Below, piece after piece: positions 37,353 to 47,622 of a stretch of DNA of 64,000 nt. A program made the position numbers and the translations under genes. The notes under the pieces are model-generated. The model ran no database searches, had not been told where the DNA came from, and saw nothing but the letters and a program-made list of their open reading frames with translations. Origin of the DNA: Pseudomonas sp. IB20 (GTDB lineage: Bacteria; Pseudomonadota; Gammaproteobacteria; Pseudomonadales; Pseudomonadaceae); assembly GCF_009707325.1 (NCBI RefSeq), contig NZ_CP046103.1, positions 2,033,810 to 2,097,809 on the forward strand, given 5' to 3'. Position 1 is the stretch's first letter. Each line of letters opens with the position of its first letter.

Positions 37353-39467
37353 ATGCTGTTGCGTCAACCTCCGCTGCTTTTTGCCACCCTGACCTTGAGT
37401 TCGCTGGTGCACGCCGACGCACTGCAACTGGCGCCGGTCGAGGTCACCGGCAGCGAAGCCAGCGCAGGTGAAGTGGCCCAGGCGCAACTCAAGAGCGTGC
37501 CCGGCGGCACTCACTACATCGACATGAACAGCGTGCAGCAGGGCCGGGTCAGCACCAACGAGGATGTGTTCAAGTACCAGGCCGGGGTGTACGCCAAGGC
37601 GGCCAACAATGAAGGCGTGAAACTCTCGATCCGCGGTTCGGGCTTGAACCGCAGCCCGGGTTCCCACGCCTCTGGCTTGTATGAAATGTTCGACGGTTTG
37701 CCGCTCACCGGCCCCGGCGGTACGCCGTATGAACTCAAAGACCCGCTGTGGCAAAGCCGCGTCGAGGTGCTGCGCGGCGCCAACGGCTTTGATCAGGGCG
37801 CGCTGGCCTTGGGTGGCGCGGTCAACTACGTGACGCGCACCGGCTACGACGCGCCCACGCTGCAAGTACGTTACGACGTGGGCAGTCGCGGTTATGCCCA
37901 GCGCGAGATCAGCTCCGGGCAGGTGCTGGGCGATGCCGACTACTACATCAGCCTCACCGACTCGGAGTCCGACGGCTACCAGCACCAGAGCGCCGGCACG
38001 GGCAAGGGCGTGGCGGCCAACTTCGGCTACCGTTTCAACCCGGACCTGGAGACGCGGTTCTATTTGCGTTACCGCGAAACCACCAACGACACGCCCGGCA
38101 AGCTGACGCGTTACCAGATCAGCCACACGCCAACGGCCGCCAACAGCCTTAACGCCGCCCGTGATTCCAAACGCCTGCAGCCAGGCTCCACGTGGATCGC
38201 CAACAAGACCACCTTGCAGTTGGATGACAATGCCCGCGTCGAGGTCGGGCTGGCCTATCACGACTACCCGATGGACCTGCGCGAGGGCACCAACCGCCTG
38301 AAAGTCGCCTACACCGATATCAGCGGCACCCTGAATTACATCCGCCAGGACACCGTGTTCGGCCACGACAGTAAAACCACGGTTGGCCTGCGCACCACCC
38401 AGGCGATGCCGAATAACGGTGCCTCGGAATATGTGCGCGTGCCTTCCACTGATCCCACAAAGTATTACGCGCCCGGCACCAAGACCCGCGATTACAGCTA
38501 TCTCGGCTCGGACACCGTGCTGCATATCGGCAACGATCTGGAGTTGGTACCGGACCTATGGCTGACCACCGGCCTGGCCGCGATCTACACCCGCCGCGAA
38601 ACCCAGGTCACTTACCCCGAAGGGCAGGCGCCGCTCAGCCAACATGATTGGGACTACGCCCCGCGTATCGGCCTGCGCTATGACTTCACCCCGCAATTGC
38701 AGGTGTACGGCAACCTCAGCCGCTCGGTCGAGCCGCCGCATGCGTGGTCGATGATTTGGGGTTCCAACAAGTACTTTTCGAGTGGTCCGGCTAACGGCTT
38801 AGCGCGTGAAGGCGTCAGCCTGCGCAACCAAACCGCTACCACCCTGGAGTTCGGCGGGCGAGGCGAGCAGTGGTTCGGCCAGTGGGACCTGGCGCTGTAC
38901 CGCTCCGAAGTGCGCCACGAATTGCTCACGGTGGAAACCCAGGCTGCAACGATCAATAGCAGCGCGATCATCGCCGAAGCCAACGCCAGCCCCACGGTGC
39001 ACCAAGGCGTAGAATTGAGCGTGCTCAGCCCACTCTGGGACGGCGGTCGCAACGGTCAGTTGGCCCTGCGCCAGGCCTACACCTACAGCGACTTCCACTA
39101 TCGCGACGACGAGCGTTTCGGCGACAACACCTTACCGGGCATCCCCAAGCACTACTACCAGGCGCAACTGCGCTACAGCCACCCGACGGGTTTCTACACC
39201 AGCCTCAACACCGAGCATTCATCCCGCGTGGCGGTGGACTACGCCAACACCTACTACGCGGCGGCCTACACCACCCTCGGCGCCACCTTTGGCTACGACG
39301 CGCCCAAGCAGGACTGGCAAGCCTGGGTCGACGTGCGCAACCTCACCAACCGTCGCTACGCCAACACCGTCACACCGGGTTACGACGACAAGGGCCTGGA
39401 TATGGCGCGGTCCACACCGGCAGACGGGCGGGGCATCTACACCGGCGTGTCGTGGCGCTGGCGTTAA
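37353..39467 (+). CDS. TonB-dependent outer-membrane receptor
   Basis: A 704-residue receptor with a signal peptide (MLLRQPPLLFATLTLSSLVHADA), a TonB box (LAPVEVTGSE), a plug domain (KLSIRGSGLNRSPGSHASGLYEMFDGLPLTGPGG, VEVLRGANGFDQGALALGGAVNYVTRTG) and a 22-strand barrel ending in WRWR. There is no N-terminal signalling domain. It imports a siderophore or other large chelate using TonB energy. The start was chosen at MLLRQ, which has AAGGA upstream. No Fur box was recognised and there are no biosynthesis genes nearby, so the ligand is unknown. Confidence 0.92.
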   Translation: MLLRQPPLLFATLTLSSLVHADALQLAPVEVTGSEASAGEVAQAQLKSVPGGTHYIDMNSVQQGRVSTNEDVFKYQAGVYAKAANNEGVKLSIRGSGLNRSPGSHASGLYEMFDGLPLTGPGGTPYELKDPLWQSRVEVLRGANGFDQGALALGGAVNYVTRTGYDAPTLQVRYDVGSRGYAQREISSGQVLGDADYYISLTDSESDGYQHQSAGTGKGVAANFGYRFNPDLETRFYLRYRETTNDTPGKLTRYQISHTPTAANSLNAARDSKRLQPGSTWIANKTTLQLDDNARVEVGLAYHDYPMDLREGTNRLKVAYTDISGTLNYIRQDTVFGHDSKTTVGLRTTQAMPNNGASEYVRVPSTDPTKYYAPGTKTRDYSYLGSDTVLHIGNDLELVPDLWLTTGLAAIYTRRETQVTYPEGQAPLSQHDWDYAPRIGLRYDFTPQLQVYGNLSRSVEPPHAWSMIWGSNKYFSSGPANGLAREGVSLRNQTATTLEFGGRGEQWFGQWDLALYRSEVRHELLTVETQAATINSSAIIAEANASPTVHQGVELSVLSPLWDGGRNGQLALRQAYTYSDFHYRDDERFGDNTLPGIPKHYYQAQLRYSHPTGFYTSLNTEHSSRVAVDYANTYYAAAYTTLGATFGYDAPKQDWQAWVDVRNLTNRRYANTVTPGYDDKGLDMARSTPADGRGIYTGVSWRWR

Positions 39468-39573
39468 GCAACACCTGTATGACCCGCTCGCCACAGGAAG
39501 CCCCTCGAACAGCCCACTGCCACAACGTGTAACGCCCAAAAAAACACCACGGGTGCAGACCTGCCGCGCTAAG

Positions 39574-41406
39574 TCAGCTTTCGTGCTGCCGCAGGCGCTT
39601 GTACAGCGTATTGCGGCTGACGCCCAGTTCCCGCGCCAAGTGGGAAATGTTCCCGCCCGCCGCCTTCAGGCGTTGCGTCAGGTCGATGCCATCCTCGAGA
39701 AACTCGCTGGCAGGCAATGGCGCCGTCACCTTCAAGTCCACGAAAAAATCATCCGGCAAATGCTCCGGGCGCACCGGCTGCTCCTCGGCCATCGCCAGCG
39801 CCACCTGCAACACGCTGCTTACCTGGCGCAAATTCCCCGGCCACGGGTGCTGCTCGAACAACGCCAGCACCTCGCTGCTCAGCCCGGCCCATTGGGTCGG
39901 TTCGCGGTGCTGCTGCCACAACTGCTGGAACAGCGCCTGTTTGTCGGTACGTTCACGCAGCGGCGGCAGCTCCAGGGTCAGGCCGCCGATGCGGTAATAC
40001 AAATCCTCGCGAAAGCGCCCGGCCTGTACCCATTCGCGTAGCGCGCGGTTGGTGGCGGAGATGATCCGCAAGTCCACCGGGAACAGCTCGCTGCTGCCCA
40101 CCGGTTGCACGCAGCGTTCCTGCAGCACGCGCAGCAGGCGGGCCTGGGTCGGCAGCGGCATATCGCCGATCTCATCCAGGAACAGCGTGCCTTTGTCTGC
40201 CTTGCGGATCAGGCCGATGCTGCCTTTCTGATTGGCGCCGGTGAAGGCGCCTTTTTCATAGCCGAACAGTTCCGATTCGACCAATTCCGCCGGAATCGCC
40301 GCACAGTTCACCGCGATAAACGCCTGCGCGCTGCGCGAGCTGGCCTGGTGCAGGGCTTTGACAAACACCTCTTTGCCAACGCCGGTCTCCCCGTGAATCA
40401 GCAGCGGAATGTCCTTTTCCAGCAGGCGCACGGCCTGACGCACGGCTTTTTCCACGCGCACATCGCCAAAATGCAGGGTGTTGAGGCCGATCGACGTCGG
40501 TTTTGCGGGGGCCGTTTTGCTGAGCTTGGGCTCACTGAACACGCGCGCCTGCACCGGCATTTTCTTCGGCCGCTTCAATAAACACTGAAACCGATTGCGT
40601 CCCGCCGCTTGCAGCGAGAACGGCATGCCTTCCGGCTGATTCAACAGCTCCAGCAGCGACACCTTGAACAAACTGTCGATCAGCACCCGCGACAGGCTAA
40701 TGCCCAGCAAATTATCCGCGCGACGGTTGGCCGACAGCACTTGGCCGCTCTCGTCAAAAATCAGCAAACCCGCCCATTGGCTGTCGAGGTTGTTCAGGCC
40801 GGTGTTGAAGGTCAGTTGGAAGTGCTCGCCGCGAAACAGGTTGAGGATCAGCCGGTTTTCCACGGTCTGGCTCATCATCTTGACCATGCCCAAGGTGTGG
40901 GAGGGCGGCAGGTAGCTGTCGCTGGACACGTCCAGCACCGCGATGATTTCGCGCTGGGCATCGAAGATCGGCGCCGCCGAGCCGGTCATGAAGCGGTTGG
41001 CCTTGAGGAAGTGTTCGTCATGCTCGATATGCACCGCCTGCGCGCAGGCGAGCGCGGTGCCGATCGCGTTGGTGCCGCTGCTGCGCTCCTGCCAACTGGC
41101 GCCGGCACTGAAACCGCGCGCCAGTTTCGGCTCGATAAACCGCTGCGTGCCCCACGAAGTCAGGACCTGGCCCTGGTTGTCGGCCAGCATGATCAGGCAG
41201 TTGGAATTGCTCAGGATGTTTTCGTAGTAGGGCAGCACTTCCTGATGGGTGGTCTGCACCAGCGAATGCTGGCTTTCCAATAACTGGCTGATGCCCTCGG
41301 CGGGCAGTTGGTCGAAGCTGGGCGTGCTCTGGTGGTCCAGGCCAAATGCGCGGCAACGCCGCCAGGACTCCTGGATAAGGGTGTCGTGAGCCAAGGGTTC
41401 GGCCAT
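39574..41406 (-). CDS. AcoR-type sigma-54-dependent activator
   Basis: A 610-residue enhancer-binding protein. An N-terminal GAF-type sensor region (about 60-220, SSGTNAIGTALACAQAVHIEHDEHFL) is followed by a PAS-like segment, a central AAA+ domain with Walker A GETGVGKE, the sigma-54 contact GAFTGA and Walker B LFLDEIGD, and a C-terminal Fis-type HTH (NISHLARELGVSRNTLYKRLRQ). AcoR relatives sense alcohols, acetoin or similar small molecules. It diverges from the ABC operon; between them lie repeated TGTTCA sites and a -24/-12 promoter, so it almost certainly activates that operon. Confidence 0.93.
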   Translation of the reverse strand: MAEPLAHDTLIQESWRRCRAFGLDHQSTPSFDQLPAEGISQLLESQHSLVQTTHQEVLPYYENILSNSNCLIMLADNQGQVLTSWGTQRFIEPKLARGFSAGASWQERSSGTNAIGTALACAQAVHIEHDEHFLKANRFMTGSAAPIFDAQREIIAVLDVSSDSYLPPSHTLGMVKMMSQTVENRLILNLFRGEHFQLTFNTGLNNLDSQWAGLLIFDESGQVLSANRRADNLLGISLSRVLIDSLFKVSLLELLNQPEGMPFSLQAAGRNRFQCLLKRPKKMPVQARVFSEPKLSKTAPAKPTSIGLNTLHFGDVRVEKAVRQAVRLLEKDIPLLIHGETGVGKEVFVKALHQASSRSAQAFIAVNCAAIPAELVESELFGYEKGAFTGANQKGSIGLIRKADKGTLFLDEIGDMPLPTQARLLRVLQERCVQPVGSSELFPVDLRIISATNRALREWVQAGRFREDLYYRIGGLTLELPPLRERTDKQALFQQLWQQHREPTQWAGLSSEVLALFEQHPWPGNLRQVSSVLQVALAMAEEQPVRPEHLPDDFFVDLKVTAPLPASEFLEDGIDLTQRLKAAGGNISHLARELGVSRNTLYKRLRQHES

Positions 41407-41478
41407 GGGGCGACCTTCATTTTTATTGTTGTGGGGTCAATCTGCTGGAGGAGCTACTGTGTGTCGCCCATCAATTGT

Positions 41479-41558
41479 TGTTCACAACTGTTCATTGTCA
41501 ACCCCGCGCCTGTTCAGTTGTTCAGCCAGGGGTGTTCACTCGTGTTCATGCCTGAACA
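41479..41558. promoter_or_regulatory. Cluster of TGTTCA sites, candidate enhancer (UAS)
   Basis: TGTTCA occurs at 41479, 41489, 41511, 41519, 41533 and 41543, and its complement TGAACA at 41553, making the palindrome TGTTCATGCCTGAACA. Several are 10 bases apart, one helical turn. The cluster lies between the activator gene and the sigma-54 promoter at the distance expected for enhancers. Confidence 0.7.
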
Positions 41559-41602
41559 GCGTATTTGACCCATCTCCTTACAGATCAACCACCTGCCAGT
41601 TC

Positions 41603-41617
41603 TGGCACGAAACTCGC
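41603..41617 (+). promoter_or_regulatory. Sigma-54 (-24/-12) promoter of the ABC operon
   Basis: TGGCAC, five bases, then TCGC matches the TGGCAC-N5-TTGC consensus with the essential GG and GC dinucleotides correctly spaced. It lies 46 bases before the first ATPase gene and 45 bases after the TGTTCA cluster. Confidence 0.75.
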
Positions 41618-41662
41618 TCTGCAGGGTTGCCAGATTCATTCCAATAATAAAAAGGGCGTGTC

Positions 41663-42757
41663 ATGTCATTGACCCTGGAACATGTCTCCCGCGTCGTCGA
41701 AGGCCAAACCTGGATCGACGACGCCAACCTGCGTTTCGAAGCCGGTTCCTTCAACGTGTTGCTCGGCCGCACCCTGTCCGGCAAGACCAGCCTGATGCGC
41801 CTGATGGCTGGCCTGGACAAGCCCGACAGCGGCCGCATCCTGATGAATGGCGTGGACGTCACGCAAAAGCCGGTACGCCTGCGCAATGTGTCGATGGTCT
41901 ACCAGCAGTTCATCAACTACCCGACCATGACCGTGTTCGAGAACATCGCCTCGCCGTTGCGCCAGGCCGGTGTGTCCAACGAGCTGATCCAGAGCAAAGT
42001 GCTGGAAACCGCGAAGATGCTGCGCATCGAGAAGTTCCTGCAGCGCCACCCGCTGGAGCTGTCGGGCGGCCAGCAGCAACGCACGGCCATGGCTCGTGCG
42101 CTGGTCAAAGACGCCGAACTGATCCTGTTCGACGAGCCGCTGGTGAACCTGGACTACAAACTGCGCGAAGAACTGCGTCAGGAAATGCGCGAACTGTTCA
42201 AGGCGCGCCATACCATTGCCATCTACGCCACCACCGAACCCAACGAAGCCCTGGCCCTGGGCGGCACCACCACCATCCTGCATGAAGGCCGTGTCATCCA
42301 GAGCGACAAGGCTGCCGAGGTGTACCACCAGCCACAGACGGTGCTGGCGGCCGAGCTGTTTTCCGAGCCGCCGATTAACCTGATGCCCGGACGTATCAGC
42401 GGCAATGAAGTGAGTTTCGCCAACTTTGTGCACTTCCCGCTCAACGTCGACCTGCGACCCATCGGCGAGGGCGAGTTCCGCTTTGGCGTGCGCCCCAGCC
42501 ATATCAGCCTGGTGCCGAGCAACGACGATGACCTGGAGCTGGCCGTCACCGTGGAGGTGGCTGAGATCAGCGGCTCGGAAACTTTCCTGCACGTGCGCAG
42601 CGAGCATTTCCTGCTGGTGCTGCACCTGCCGGGCGTACACGAGTACGACGTCGACGCGCCGATCCGCGTGTATATCCCCACCCATAAACTCTTTGTGTTC
42701 GATGGCCAGGGCCGCTTGGTCCAGGCCCCTGGGCGCCGTGTTGCGAGGGTTGCCTGA
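41663..42757 (+). CDS. glpS: ABC importer ATPase GlpS-like
   Basis: A 364-residue cytosolic ATPase of the MalK/UgpC type with a C-terminal regulatory OB-fold domain (FGVRPSHISLVPSN). Walker A (GRTLSGKT), the signature LSGGQQQR and Walker B LILFDEP are intact. The H-loop, normally YVTHD, reads IYATTEPNEA, so the switch histidine is missing. It pairs with the next gene, whose defects are complementary. Together with two permeases, a DUF2160 protein and a 580-residue binding protein, it matches the GlpSTPQV glycerol transporter of Rhizobium leguminosarum. The stop overlaps the next ATG. The glycerol substrate is by homology only. Confidence 0.85.
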   Translation: MSLTLEHVSRVVEGQTWIDDANLRFEAGSFNVLLGRTLSGKTSLMRLMAGLDKPDSGRILMNGVDVTQKPVRLRNVSMVYQQFINYPTMTVFENIASPLRQAGVSNELIQSKVLETAKMLRIEKFLQRHPLELSGGQQQRTAMARALVKDAELILFDEPLVNLDYKLREELRQEMRELFKARHTIAIYATTEPNEALALGGTTTILHEGRVIQSDKAAEVYHQPQTVLAAELFSEPPINLMPGRISGNEVSFANFVHFPLNVDLRPIGEGEFRFGVRPSHISLVPSNDDDLELAVTVEVAEISGSETFLHVRSEHFLLVLHLPGVHEYDVDAPIRVYIPTHKLFVFDGQGRLVQAPGRRVARVA

Positions 42758-43854
42758 TGGCCGAGATCCATTTGCAGAACCTTGCCCACAGCTACAGCCC
42801 TACGCCGGCTGGCCCTGAGGACTACGCGATTCGGGAAATGAACCATGTGTGGGAGCAGGGCGGCGCCTACGCCTTGCTCGGGCCGTCGGGGTGCGGCAAG
42901 TCGACCTTGCTGAACATCATCTCCGGCCTGCTCAGCCCGTCGGAAGGCCAGGTGCTGTTCGACCATAAAGTGGTCAACGACCTGACTCCGGAAAAACGCA
43001 ACATCGCCCAGGTGTTCCAGTTTCCGGTGGTGTACGACACCATGACCGTGTTCGATAATTTGGCCTTTCCGCTGCGCAACCAAGGCATGCCCGAGGCGAA
43101 AATTCACAGCAAGGTGCAGGAAATTGCCGAGGTCCTCGACCTGCAAAACCTGCTGAGCAAAAAGGCGCGCAACCTCACGGCCGATGAAAAACAGAAAGTC
43201 TCCATGGGCCGTGGCCTGGTACGCGACGACGTGTCGGCGATCCTGTTCGATGAACCGCTGACGGTGATCGACCCGCACCTGAAGTGGAAGCTGCGGCGCA
43301 AGCTCAAGCAGATCCACGAGCAGTTCAATATCACCATGGTCTACGTGACCCACGACCAGCTCGAAGCCTCGACCTTTGCCGACAAAATCGCGGTGATGTA
43401 CGGCGGGCAGATCGTGCAGTTCGGTACGCCGCGCGAGTTGTTCGAGCGGCCCAGCCACACGTTTGTCGGCTATTTCATCGGCAGCCCGGGGATGAACCTG
43501 ATCCAGGTGCAGGCCGAGGCGGGCGGGGTGCGTTTTGCCGGGACGCTGTTGCCCTTGTCCGAGGCGTTGCAGCAGCGCATCCGTGACACCGGCTACAAGA
43601 AACTGCAGGTGGGCATCCGCCCGGAATTTATCCACGTGTGGGACGAGTACAACCCTGACGCGCTGCAGGCCGACGTCACTCACGTCGAAGACCTTGGCAC
43701 CTACAAAATCATGACCCTTAACCTCGACGGCGCGCCGTTGAAAGTGCGCCTGGCCGAAGACAAGCCGGTGCCCGAAGGCAAAGCCTCGATCAGCTTCCCC
43801 GCGCAATGGCTGATGGTCTACGCCGATGACTATCTGCTGGAGGTGCAGCCATGA
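42757..43854 (+). CDS. glpT: ABC importer ATPase GlpT-like
   Basis: A 365-residue MalK-type ATPase. Walker A (GPSGCGKST), Walker B AILFDEP and the H-loop YVTHDQLEAS are canonical. The ABC signature is degenerate (LTADEKQKVSMGRGL in place of LSGGQ). Combined with GlpS, which has an intact signature and no H-loop histidine, only one of the two composite ATP sites is canonical. The C-terminal OB-like domain includes VGIRPEFIHVWDEY. It overlaps glpS by one base and the permease gene by four. Not the unrelated MFS GlpT glycerol-3-phosphate transporter. Confidence 0.85.
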   Translation: MAEIHLQNLAHSYSPTPAGPEDYAIREMNHVWEQGGAYALLGPSGCGKSTLLNIISGLLSPSEGQVLFDHKVVNDLTPEKRNIAQVFQFPVVYDTMTVFDNLAFPLRNQGMPEAKIHSKVQEIAEVLDLQNLLSKKARNLTADEKQKVSMGRGLVRDDVSAILFDEPLTVIDPHLKWKLRRKLKQIHEQFNITMVYVTHDQLEASTFADKIAVMYGGQIVQFGTPRELFERPSHTFVGYFIGSPGMNLIQVQAEAGGVRFAGTLLPLSEALQQRIRDTGYKKLQVGIRPEFIHVWDEYNPDALQADVTHVEDLGTYKIMTLNLDGAPLKVRLAEDKPVPEGKASISFPAQWLMVYADDYLLEVQP

Positions 43855-44717
43855 ACAAGGTGCAGAACAACAAGGCCTGGTGGCTGGTGTTGCCGGTGTT
43901 CCTGCTGGTGGCGTTCAGTGCGGTGATCCCGATGATGACCGTGGTCAACTACTCGGTGCAGGACATCTTCGACCAGTCCAGCCGCTACTTTGTCGGCGCC
44001 GACTGGTACAAGCAGGTCTTGCTCGACCCGCGTTTGCACGACTCCTTGCTGCGCCAGTTCATCTACTCGGCCTGCGTGCTGTTGATCGAAATCCCGCTGG
44101 GTATCGCCATCGCCCTGACCATGCCGACCAAGGGCCGCTGGTCGTCGCTGGTGCTGATTATTCTGGCGATTCCGCTGCTGATTCCGTGGAACGTGGTGGG
44201 CACCATCTGGCAGATCTTCGGCCGCGCCGACATTGGCTTGCTGGGTTACAGCCTCAACGCGTTGGGCATCAGCTACAACTACGCGGCCAACACCATGGAC
44301 GCGTGGGTCACGGTGCTGGTGATGGACGTGTGGCACTGGACCTCGCTGGTGGCGCTGCTGTGCTACTCGGGGCTGCGGGCGATTCCGGATGTGTACTACC
44401 AGGCCGCGCGGATTGATCGTGCGTCCGCCTGGGCGGTGTTCCGACATATCCAGTTGCCGAAGATGAAAAGCGTGCTGCTGATCGCGGTGATGCTGCGCTT
44501 CATGGACAGTTTCATGATCTACACCGAGCCCTTCGTGCTCACCGGTGGCGGACCGGGTAACGCCACTACCTTTCTGAGTCAGACGCTGACCCAGATGGCT
44601 GTCGGCCAATTCGACCTGGGCCCAGCGGCGGCGTTTTCCCTGGTGTACTTCCTGATCATCCTGTTGGTGTCCTGGCTGTTCTACACCGCCATGACCCATT
44701 CCGACGCCAACCGCTGA
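43851..44717 (+). CDS. glpP: ABC importer permease GlpP-like
   Basis: A 288-residue inner-membrane protein with six predicted segments beginning WWLVLPVFLLVAFSAVIPMMTVVNY. The EAA loop that contacts the ATPase reads YQAARIDRASAWAVFRHIQLPKMKSVLL. It is the MalF-like member of the pair. It starts within the end of the upstream ATPase gene, showing translational coupling, and is followed after 10 bases by the second permease. Confidence 0.9.
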   Translation: MNKVQNNKAWWLVLPVFLLVAFSAVIPMMTVVNYSVQDIFDQSSRYFVGADWYKQVLLDPRLHDSLLRQFIYSACVLLIEIPLGIAIALTMPTKGRWSSLVLIILAIPLLIPWNVVGTIWQIFGRADIGLLGYSLNALGISYNYAANTMDAWVTVLVMDVWHWTSLVALLCYSGLRAIPDVYYQAARIDRASAWAVFRHIQLPKMKSVLLIAVMLRFMDSFMIYTEPFVLTGGGPGNATTFLSQTLTQMAVGQFDLGPAAAFSLVYFLIILLVSWLFYTAMTHSDANR

Positions 44718-44727
44718 GGCCGCCAAC

Positions 44728-45528
<801 letters not shown>

Positions 45529-45535
45529 GGAGTCG

Positions 45536-45811
45536 ATGATGGAATGGATGGCCTGGACCACCCCCACCGCGTTGTTCTTTGGCGGTATTGCCCTGTTGCT
45601 GGTGGGCATGACCACGTGGGAATTGCGCTCGCCGAGCATCCCGCGGCGCGGCGTGTTGCCGATCAGCACCACCCGTGGTGATCGTTTGTTTATCGGTCTT
45701 CTCGGCAGCGCTTACCTGCATTTATTGGTGATCGGCGTTACCGACTGGAGCATCTGGGCGGCGTCCGCGCTGTCTGTGGTGTGGCTGTTGAGTGTGATGC
45801 GTTGGGGCTAG
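45536..45811 (+). CDS. DUF2160 small membrane protein
   Basis: A 91-residue protein with three hydrophobic stretches (FFGGIALLLVGMTTWEL, LFIGLLGSAYLHLLVIGVTDW and the C-terminal ASALSVVWLLSV). DUF2160 proteins are found only in this type of transport operon and are thought to be accessory membrane subunits. The start was chosen at MMEWMAW, with GAGGAG just upstream; an in-frame ORF reading back into the permease gene is not used. Confidence 0.85.
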   Translation: MMEWMAWTTPTALFFGGIALLLVGMTTWELRSPSIPRRGVLPISTTRGDRLFIGLLGSAYLHLLVIGVTDWSIWAASALSVVWLLSVMRWG

Positions 45812-45832
45812 ACATGTCTACAGGAGGTCTCT

Positions 45833-47575
45833 ATGTTGAATAAAAACAATAAGCTGCGACATAGCATTTCATTGGCCGCCGTACTGGCCCTCAGCGGTTT
45901 GAGCGCCACGGCCTGGGCCGATGCGTATGAAGATGCGGCGAAAAAATGGATCGGCAGCGAGTTCAAACCGTCCACCCTCACCGAAGCCCAACAGCTCGAA
46001 GAGTTGAAGTGGTTTATCAAGGCGGCCGAGCCGTTCCGTGGGATGAAGATCAACGTGGTGTCGGAAACCCTCACCACCCACGAGTACGAGTCCAAGGTGC
46101 TGGCCAAGGCCTTCAGCGAAATCACTGGGATCAAGCTGACCCACGACCTGCTGCAGGAAGGCGACGTGGTGGAAAAGCTGCAAACCCAGATGCAGTCCGA
46201 CAAGAACATTTATGACGGCTGGGTCAACGATTCCGACTTGATCGGTACGCACTTTCGCTATGGCAAGACCGAGTCGATTACCGACCTGATGGCCAACGAA
46301 GGCAAAGACTTCACCTTGCCGACCCTGGATATCAAAGACTTTATCGGCATCTCCTTCACCACCGCGCCGGACGGCAAGATCTACCAGCTGCCCGACCAGC
46401 AATTTGCCAACCTCTATTGGTTCCGCGCCGATTGGTTTGAGCGCCCGGAGCTGAAAGCCAAGTTCAAGGAAAAATACGGTTACGAACTCGGCGTCCCGGT
46501 GAACTGGTCGGCCTATGAAGACATTGCCAAATTCTTCAGCGAAGACGTCAAGGAAATCGACGGCAAACGCATCTACGGGCACATGGACTACGGCAAAAAA
46601 GACCCGTCCCTCGGCTGGCGCTTCACCGATGCCTGGTTCTCCATGGCCGGTGGCGGCGACAAAGGCCTGCCCAACGGCTTGCCGGTGGACGAGTGGGGCA
46701 TTCGTGTGGAGGACTGCCACCCGGTGGGCTCCAGCGTGACCCGTGGCGGCGACACCAACGGCCCGGCCGCCGTATTCGCTACGCAGAAATACGTGGACTG
46801 GATGAAAGCCTACGCACCACCTGAGGCGGCGGGCATGACCTTCTCCGAATCCGGCCCGGTGCCGTCCCAGGGCAACATCGCCCAGCAGATCTTCTGGTAC
46901 ACCGCGTTTACCGCCGACATGACCAAGCCTGGCCTGCCGGTGGTGAACGCCGACGGCACGCCGAAATGGCGCATGGCCCCCTCGCCGGTCGGGCCTTATT
47001 GGGAAAAGGGCATGAAGAAGGGCTATCAGGACGTGGGTTCCTGGACTTTCCTCAAATCCACCCCCGAGAAGCAGAAACTCGCGGCCTGGCTTTACGCGCA
47101 GTTCGTGACCTCGAAAACCGTGTCGCTGAAGAAAACCATCGTTGGCCTCACGCCGATTCGTGAGTCCGATATCAACTCCCAGGCCATGACCGACCTGGCG
47201 CCCAAACTTGGTGGCTTGGTGGAGTTCTACCGCAGCCCGGCGCGGGTCGAGTGGACGCCGACCGGCACCAACGTGCCGGACTATCCACGCCTGGCGCAGC
47301 TGTGGTGGAGCAACATCGCGGCGGCTGCCAGCGGCGAGAAAACCCCGCAGCAGGCGTTGGATAACCTGGCCAAGGAACAGGACGCGATCATGACGCGCCT
47401 GGAGCGCTCTAAAGTGCAGCCGGTGTGTGGCCCGAAAATGAACCCCGAGCGTGATGCTCAGTACTGGTTCGACCAGCCGGGCGCGCCGAAGCCGAAACTG
47501 GCCAATGAGAAGCCTAAAGGCGAGACCGTGGCTTACAGCGATTTGCTCAAGTCGTGGGAGGCGGCGCGTAAGTAA
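45833..47575 (+). CDS. glpV: ABC importer substrate-binding protein GlpV-like
   Basis: A large periplasmic binding protein of 580 residues with a signal peptide (LRHSISLAAVLALSGLSATAWADA) and an AGGAGG ribosome site. It has the extracellular solute-binding family 1 fold (EGDVVEKLQTQMQSDKNIYDGWVNDSDLIG, LPDQQFANLYWFRADWF). Its size, about 150 residues above average, is characteristic of the GlpV group. The ligand is glycerol in Rhizobium; other polyols or small alcohols are possible given AcoR-type control. Confidence 0.88.
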   Translation: MLNKNNKLRHSISLAAVLALSGLSATAWADAYEDAAKKWIGSEFKPSTLTEAQQLEELKWFIKAAEPFRGMKINVVSETLTTHEYESKVLAKAFSEITGIKLTHDLLQEGDVVEKLQTQMQSDKNIYDGWVNDSDLIGTHFRYGKTESITDLMANEGKDFTLPTLDIKDFIGISFTTAPDGKIYQLPDQQFANLYWFRADWFERPELKAKFKEKYGYELGVPVNWSAYEDIAKFFSEDVKEIDGKRIYGHMDYGKKDPSLGWRFTDAWFSMAGGGDKGLPNGLPVDEWGIRVEDCHPVGSSVTRGGDTNGPAAVFATQKYVDWMKAYAPPEAAGMTFSESGPVPSQGNIAQQIFWYTAFTADMTKPGLPVVNADGTPKWRMAPSPVGPYWEKGMKKGYQDVGSWTFLKSTPEKQKLAAWLYAQFVTSKTVSLKKTIVGLTPIRESDINSQAMTDLAPKLGGLVEFYRSPARVEWTPTGTNVPDYPRLAQLWWSNIAAAASGEKTPQQALDNLAKEQDAIMTRLERSKVQPVCGPKMNPERDAQYWFDQPGAPKPKLANEKPKGETVAYSDLLKSWEAARK

Positions 47576-47595
47576 ACGCGTTGGGCGGTAGTACA

Positions 47596-47617
47596 AAGCG
47601 GCACTTAGGTGCCGCTT
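47596..47617 (+). terminator. Hairpin after the ABC operon
   Basis: AAGCGGCAC and GTGCCGCTT form a 9-bp stem with a TTAG loop 20 bases after the binding-protein stop. There is no clear U-run, so termination strength is uncertain. Confidence 0.5.
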
Positions 47618-47622
47618 CGAAT

